Shown here: one piece after another, positions 7,349 to 10,167 of the stretch
How positions within the stretch are numbered: position 1 is the first letter of the stretch
Layout of the letters: each line of letters begins with the position of its first letter
NCBI GenBank assembly: GCA_910587275.1
Contig: CAJUMD010000119.1
Location: 1 to 10,167 of the forward strand
Direction of reading: 5' to 3'
Source: an uncultured Kineothrix sp.
Lineage (GTDB): Bacteria > Bacillota > Clostridia > Lachnospirales > Lachnospiraceae
Length of the DNA stretch: 10,167 nt
Program-made: the position numbers and the translations under genes
The notes under the pieces: model-generated
Databases searched by the model: none
What the model saw: only the letters and a program-made list of their open reading frames with translations
What the model was told of the DNA's origin: nothing

Positions 7349-7432
7349 GGAAAGAGCCGGACGGCATTTTGTTCTTCCCCGATTTGGATATCTGCCACTG
7401 GGGAAAAACAAAATTGCCGGACGGCTCTTTCC
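7349..7432. terminator. Long bidirectional terminator hairpin between convergent genes
   Basis: Arms 7349-7380 and 7400-7432 are complementary over about 33 positions around a 19-base loop. Interruptions are one tandem GA/GA internal loop, one bulged T and one mismatch (a C-A on the plus transcript, a G-U wobble on the minus transcript). The outer edge reads GGAAAGAGCCG on one side and CGGCTCTTTCC on the other, the A-stem-T layout expected of a terminator usable in both directions. It sits between the convergent PBP and ROK kinase genes, 64 bases past the PBP stop and 20 bases before the kinase stop. The T tract is short and interrupted, so efficiency is uncertain. Confidence 0.75.
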
Positions 7433-7451
7433 TTTATCCGCTGTTTACCTT

Positions 7452-8333
7452 TTATTCCGATTCCTTTCCTGCCATCGCCCCAAGGCATAACGCGCCCTTA
7501 ATGCCTGCCTCGTCCCCCAGTGCAGGAGCCACGATATAGTCCTCCATCCCGTCCAGGATTTCCCGTTTCGGGATATATCCGTTTAACAGCTCCTTTGTTT
7601 TTGCCCGCACCATACCGTACAGCTTTTCCTGATGCATGATTCCGCCGCCCAATATGATTTTCTCCGGGGAATAAGCCAAAATATAGTTGGCAACCGCCTG
7701 TGCAAGATAGTAGGCTTCCAACTCCCATACTTCTTCCCGATCCGCCAGTTCTACTGCCTTTTTCCCCCAGCGTTCCTCCACCGCCGGTCCGGCAGCCAGC
7801 CCTTCTGCACAGTTATCATGGTACGGGCAGCGTCCTTTATAGGAATCCTCCGGGTGTCTGCCTAAGAGCATATGACCCGCTTCCGGGTGCATCAGCCCGT
7901 GAAGCAGCTTCTTTTCCAAATACACTCCCACGCCGATTCCCGTACCGACGGTCATGTATATGGCATTCTCCAGCCCTTTTGCGGCACCCCAGGCAACTTC
8001 CCCAAGTACCGCACCGTTTACGTCCGTATCAAAGCCCACCGGCACTCCCAGCTCCCTTTTCACCGTTCCCGCCATGTCGTAATTGACCCAAGGCAGTTTC
8101 GGTGTCTGCGTAATATATCCGTAAGTGGTTGATTTCCTGTTTAAGTCCACCGGACCGAAACAGCCGATTCCCATGGCTTCGATGCCTTTTCCCCTGAAAA
8201 AACCGGTAATCTGCGGCACGGTATCTTCCGGTGTCCCTGTCGGAATCACCGTCTTATCCATGATATTCCCCATTTCATCCCCTACCGCACAAACCATTTT
8301 TGTTCCGCCCGCCTCCAAACCTCCAATTTTCAT
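7452..8333 (-). CDS. ROK family sugar kinase, fructokinase type
   Basis: Cytosolic ATP-dependent hexose kinase, most likely phosphorylating fructose (ScrK/GmuE/YdhR-like), with related hexoses possible. Of 293 residues, the N-terminal phosphate-binding loop is GGLEAGGTK (4-12). The catalytic aspartate is D104 in FDTDVNGA. The ROK glycine motif TVGTGIGVGVY is at 128-138. The Zn2+ site characteristic of ROK proteins is present as H154 (EAGHM), C169, H172 and C175 (CPYHDNC). The CxxH..C spacing is that of the fructokinase branch rather than the C-x-CG-xx-GC pattern of glucokinases/repressors. No N-terminal HTH is present, so it is an enzyme, not a ROK repressor. The start is supported by AGGAGG eight bases upstream. 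It is transcribed alone from the promoter at 8365-8393 and ends facing the PBP gene. Confidence 0.94.
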   Translation of the reverse strand: MKIGGLEAGGTKMVCAVGDEMGNIMDKTVIPTGTPEDTVPQITGFFRGKGIEAMGIGCFGPVDLNRKSTTYGYITQTPKLPWVNYDMAGTVKRELGVPVGFDTDVNGAVLGEVAWGAAKGLENAIYMTVGTGIGVGVYLEKKLLHGLMHPEAGHMLLGRHPEDSYKGRCPYHDNCAEGLAAGPAVEERWGKKAVELADREEVWELEAYYLAQAVANYILAYSPEKIILGGGIMHQEKLYGMVRAKTKELLNGYIPKREILDGMEDYIVAPALGDEAGIKGALCLGAMAGKESE

Positions 8334-8364
8334 CCTGCTTTCCTCCTGCCCTTTTCTTTGGTTT

Positions 8365-8393
8365 ATTATACCTTTTTATGGAAGCCGGCGCAA
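8365..8393 (-). promoter_or_regulatory. Promoter of the ROK kinase gene
   Basis: Minus strand TATAAT (8365-8370), 17-base spacer, TTGCGC (8388-8393, four of six). It starts only 11 bases beyond the tRNA-Val terminator stem on the same strand, so the kinase is insulated from tRNA transcription. No cre-like operator was recognised. Confidence 0.75.
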
Positions 8394-8398
8394 CAGCC

Positions 8399-8425
8399 AA
8401 AAACCCCGCTGCAAACGCAGCGGGG
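8399..8425 (-). terminator. Intrinsic terminator of tRNA-Val
   Basis: Perfect 9-bp stem: CCCCGCTGC (8404-8412), loop 8413-8416, GCAGCGGGG (8417-8425). On the minus strand it is followed by five T (A-run 8399-8403). It begins 11 bases after the tRNA 3' end. Confidence 0.93.
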
Positions 8426-8435
8426 CATAAAAAGA

Positions 8436-8509
8436 TGGAAGCAATGGGGCTCGAACCCATGACCTCTCGCGTGTGAGGCGAACGCTCATCCCGGCTGAGC
8501 TATGCTTCC
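8436..8509 (-). tRNA. tRNA-Val (anticodon CAC)
   Basis: A 74-base cloverleaf on the minus strand decoding GUG. The acceptor stem GGAAGCA/TGCTTCC is fully paired, with discriminator A at 8436. The D stem is GCTC/GAGC with GG in the loop, and the anticodon stem is TTCGC/GCGAG with one U-G. The anticodon loop is CTCACAC, with CAC at 8473-8475. The T arm is ATGGG-TTCGAGC-CCCAT. The 3' CCA is not encoded as a separate triplet after the discriminator, so it must be added by nucleotidyltransferase. It is flanked by its own promoter and terminator as a single-gene unit. Confidence 0.97.
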
Positions 8510-8518
8510 ATGACAGTT

Positions 8519-8547
8519 ATTATAACATGGTTGCCATAACAGGTCAA
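8519..8547 (-). promoter_or_regulatory. Promoter of tRNA-Val
   Basis: Minus strand TTGACC (8542-8547), a 17-base spacer ending in TGT, and perfect TATAAT (8519-8524). This is a near-consensus extended -10 promoter ending nine bases before the mature tRNA 5' end, as expected for a strong stable-RNA promoter. Confidence 0.9.
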
Positions 8548-8628
8548 GCGGATTGTTGGATTCCGCTTCATCGGTTTTAAATCAACGTTATTTTCCCTGC
8601 TGTTCCCTAATCATCTTATAGTCAACAA

Positions 8629-8648
8629 CCCCGCTGCAAGCAACGGGG
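8629..8648 (-). terminator. Second, diverged copy of the tRNA-Val terminator
   Basis: CCCCGCTG (8629-8636), loop CAAG, CAACGGGG (8641-8648). Read on the minus strand it pairs over 8 bp with one G-U wobble and is followed by TTGTTG. The flanks (AACCCCGCTGCAA and CGGGGCAT) match the terminator at 8404-8425, so it looks like a duplicated copy. No intact tRNA precedes it on its right side, which suggests a relic of a lost tRNA gene copy or a rearrangement. Confidence 0.6.
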
Positions 8649-8649
8649 C

Positions 8650-8924
8650 ATCACTCTTCCAGCTATGCAAGATTCTTAGAAATGAGGATTTTTATGAAGA
8701 ATATATTTGAACATACCAGTGCGCCGTAGATTCGGTACAGCAGCTATGAATATAGGAAAAAGCATTTGTCGCAAGCCGGAAAGGAAATGAATTTTGCAGC
8801 CCGCAATGTAATAATCAGTTTAATGTCTACAAATCAAGAGAACAAATGTTGTGGTAAAGGAAGAAGGTGATAATCCTTTTATTCGTATCTGTAAACAGTT
8901 TAGCACAAAGAAAGGCGGTTGTAT
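8650..8924. other. Intergenic, decayed mobile DNA without an intact gene
   Basis: About 275 bases in which all frames are short. Fragments that look formerly coding on the plus strand include MKNIFEHTSAP (ATG at 8694), IRYSSYEYRKKHLSQAGKEM, and a stretch reading KEEGDNPFIRICKQFSTKKG just ahead of the TnpV start. None was recognised with confidence. The first faintly recalls the N-terminus of TnpV-like proteins. No promoter or RNA gene is evident. Confidence 0.4.
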
Positions 8925-9050
8925 ATGGAGATTACTTACCATTGGGAAGGCAGCTATCTGATTCCCGACCTCAAACTTTCGGATATAACGGAATATCAGA
9001 TTAGTTTCCATTCACCACAAATGAGCCAGCCGCATATGTTGCAATTTTAG
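8925..9050 (+). pseudogene. tnpV: TnpV transposon protein, 5' fragment
   Basis: ATG at 8925 follows AAAGGCGG at good spacing and opens with MEITYHWEGSYLIPDLKL, the characteristic N-terminus of TnpV, a small accessory protein of Tn4451-like and other Clostridia mobile elements. Normal TnpV continues for about 100 more residues with a KxGxxRxxYLK... segment. Here the match ends after about 19 residues (near 8980) and the frame runs into a stop at 9048-9050 after unrelated sequence. The gene is therefore cut at its 5' end portion, apparently by a later insertion or deletion that joined it to the IS110 remnant. The role of TnpV in transposition is poorly known. Identification rests on a short but distinctive segment. 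Confidence 0.62.
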
Positions 9051-9073
9051 CAGATGGAAATTCCTGCTAAAAT
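9044..9073. repeat. Perfect 10-bp inverted repeat at the TnpV/IS110 junction
   Basis: ATTTTAGCAG (9044-9053) and CTGCTAAAAT (9064-9073) are exact reverse complements separated by a 10-base spacer that itself contains GGAAATTCC. It lies within about 15 bases of where IS110 homology begins. It could be a recombination site, an element end or a hairpin; no following T tract favours a terminator. Confidence 0.6.
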
Positions 9074-9085
9074 ACAAACCTTTAG

Positions 9086-10027
9086 AGGAATCTGAAGACT
9101 TCCATCATCCCCGATAATGAGGTCATTGACCTACGCAACCTGGTACGGGACTACTATTACTTCAAAGACCTGCAGTCCGCTGTTGTCCTGAAGCTCACGG
9201 CGGAACTGAAAGTATCTTTCCCCGCATACCGGAAGGTGTTCAGCAAGGTCACCACCCAGACTTCCTTAAAACTTCTGGACGCATATCCCCTTGCGCAGGA
9301 TCTTCTTGCCGCACCAAAGGAACTGGTAGTGGGAATGATCCGTTCCACAGCACGCTTTGGGGAAAAGTATGCCCTGGCAAAATATGATGCCCTGTACGCC
9401 GCCGCAGAAGACGCTGTCGTTTTCGGGCGTGCCCTTCACAGCAACGCCCTCCGGATCCGGCTGTATATAAAACTCTACCGGGAATACCAGGCGCATCTGG
9501 ACAGCATGCTCGAAGAACTGCATAAGGCTGTCGGCAGGCTGGAAGGAACGCTGGTCCGTGACCGTGTCTCCCTTCTCCAGACCCTGCCGGGTGTAGGCTT
9601 TCTGAGTGCGGTCGTCCTGATTGCGGAAATGGGTTCCTTTGACCTGTTTTCCTCACCTAAGAAACTCTATGCTTACTTTGGGATGGATCCTGGTGTAAAT
9701 GATTCCGGCAAGTTCCATGGGGACAGGGTCCACATGTCCAAGCGGGGCTCCAGCCTTGCCAGACGTATCCTGCATATGGCCGCCATCAACAACCTGAAAG
9801 TGGGCAAAGCAGCAAATGCGCCCGTAAACCCGGTCATTTACGATTATTACATCCGCAAATGTGCTGGCAAGAAAAAGATTGTTGCCGTAGGGGCTGTCAT
9901 GCACAAAATCTGTAACACCATTTTCGCTATGCTCCGGGATAATAAGCTTTTTGAACTCATCACACCGGAGGAACACTGCAAACGGTACGCTGCAGAACAC
10001 CCTGGAACTATGAACGCCGCTGCATGA
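9086..10027 (+). pseudogene. IS110-family transposase, N-terminal RuvC-like domain deleted
   Basis: Bridge-RNA-guided recombinase of the IS110 group, 5' truncated. The frame is open from 9086 (a stop at 9083-9085 precedes it) and gives about 313 residues. It begins in the middle of the family protein at NLKTSIIPDNEVIDLRNLVRDY, where full-length relatives already have about 110 residues behind them. The missing part is the DEDD/RuvC-like domain with the acidic catalytic residues. Retained are the coiled-coil middle (LKLLDAYPLAQDLLAAPKEL, STARFGEKYALAK) and the C-terminal Tnp domain: LQTLPGVGFLSAVVLIAEMG, YFGMDPGVNDSGK, VHMSKRGSSLARRILHM. The serine of NDSGK (codon 9704-9706) corresponds by motif to the catalytic Ser of this family. 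A GTG at 9236 could serve as an internal start but lacks a good site and domain logic. Not expected to transpose on its own. Confidence 0.88.
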
Positions 10028-10167
10028 TGGGAACCTGGATCAAATTTTTAAAAATCCCATAACAATTGGGTTTATTAAAGTTACCCTTTTTCAAATCAAC
10101 TGCTCGAAAAAAATTTTTGTAACAGTTCAGCCTTCCGGCTGAACGGAATTAAAAAGTTGTTGTAAAA
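10028..10167. other. Structured AT-rich tail downstream of the IS110 transposase
   Basis: Noncoding to the window end. It holds an imperfect hairpin just after the stop (10053-10059 with 10067-10073, a candidate weak terminator) and an AT palindrome near 10107-10117. It also holds a perfect 8-bp stem GTTCAGCC (10125-10132) / GGCTGAAC (10137-10144) with a TTCC loop on this strand, GGAA on the other. This may be the right end of the insertion sequence; in the IS1111 subgroup the bridge RNA is coded on this side, but the subgroup could not be decided. The element boundary is not visible. Confidence 0.45.

Noticed and set aside
8436..8509. tRNA-Val as the attachment site of an integrative element
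   Set aside because: The mobile remnants lie on the 5' (promoter) side of the tRNA, and no repeat of the tRNA 3' end was seen elsewhere in the window.
1..10167. CRISPR array, toxin-antitoxin, restriction or other defence system
   Set aside because: No regularly spaced repeats and no proteins of such families were found; every sizeable intact gene is accounted for.

Overview
The window looks like a chromosomal segment of an anaerobic, low-to-mid GC Firmicute, most likely a gut Clostridia/Lachnospiraceae member. This rests on strong AGGAGG-type ribosome binding sites, Firmicutes-style class A PBP, ROK sugar kinase and MgtE sequences, a TnpV-type transposon remnant, and an IS110 transposase of the kind common in that family. 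It is inference from protein character, not a database match.

Layout, left to right. (1) 1-1855, minus strand: a GH31 alpha-glycosidase whose reading frame stops just after the catalytic barrel, so the C-terminal beta-sandwich is missing. The 46 bases beyond the stop do not resemble a GH31 continuation. (2) 1932-2270, plus strand, divergent from GH31: a decayed AraC-family regulator. A cupin-domain fragment and the last residues of the HTH domain survive in three different frames. The natural stop is kept and most of the DNA-binding domain is deleted. The best GH31 promoter lies inside this relic. (3) 2286-4367, minus strand: yigZ followed by mgtE, 45 bases apart by the preferred start, probably one operon from a promoter near 4410-4438. 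(4) 4565-7285, plus strand: a complete class A penicillin-binding protein with its own extended -10 promoter. (5) 7286-7451: two hairpins, the second a long stem flanked by A/T tracts that can terminate both this gene and the convergent kinase gene. (6) 7452-8333, minus strand: a ROK fructokinase-like kinase with a clear promoter. (7) 8404-8547: tRNA-Val(CAC) on the minus strand with a near-consensus promoter and a textbook terminator. A second, slightly changed copy of that terminator lies at 8629-8648. (8) About 8650-10167: a decayed mobile-element island, with a 5' TnpV fragment, a perfect 10-bp inverted repeat, then an IS110 transposase lacking its N-terminal RuvC-like half, followed by a structured AT-rich tail.

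Functionally, the left end is a broken sugar-utilisation locus (truncated hydrolase plus dead regulator). The middle holds housekeeping genes for Mg2+ uptake, protein quality/translation-associated YigZ, cell-wall synthesis, sugar phosphorylation and a tRNA. The right end is a graveyard of mobile DNA. I found no CRISPR array, defence system or convincing new multi-gene system. The most interesting signals are the paired decay of GH31 and its probable regulator, the long hairpin with a tandem GA internal loop, the duplicated tRNA terminator, and the nested transposon junction.
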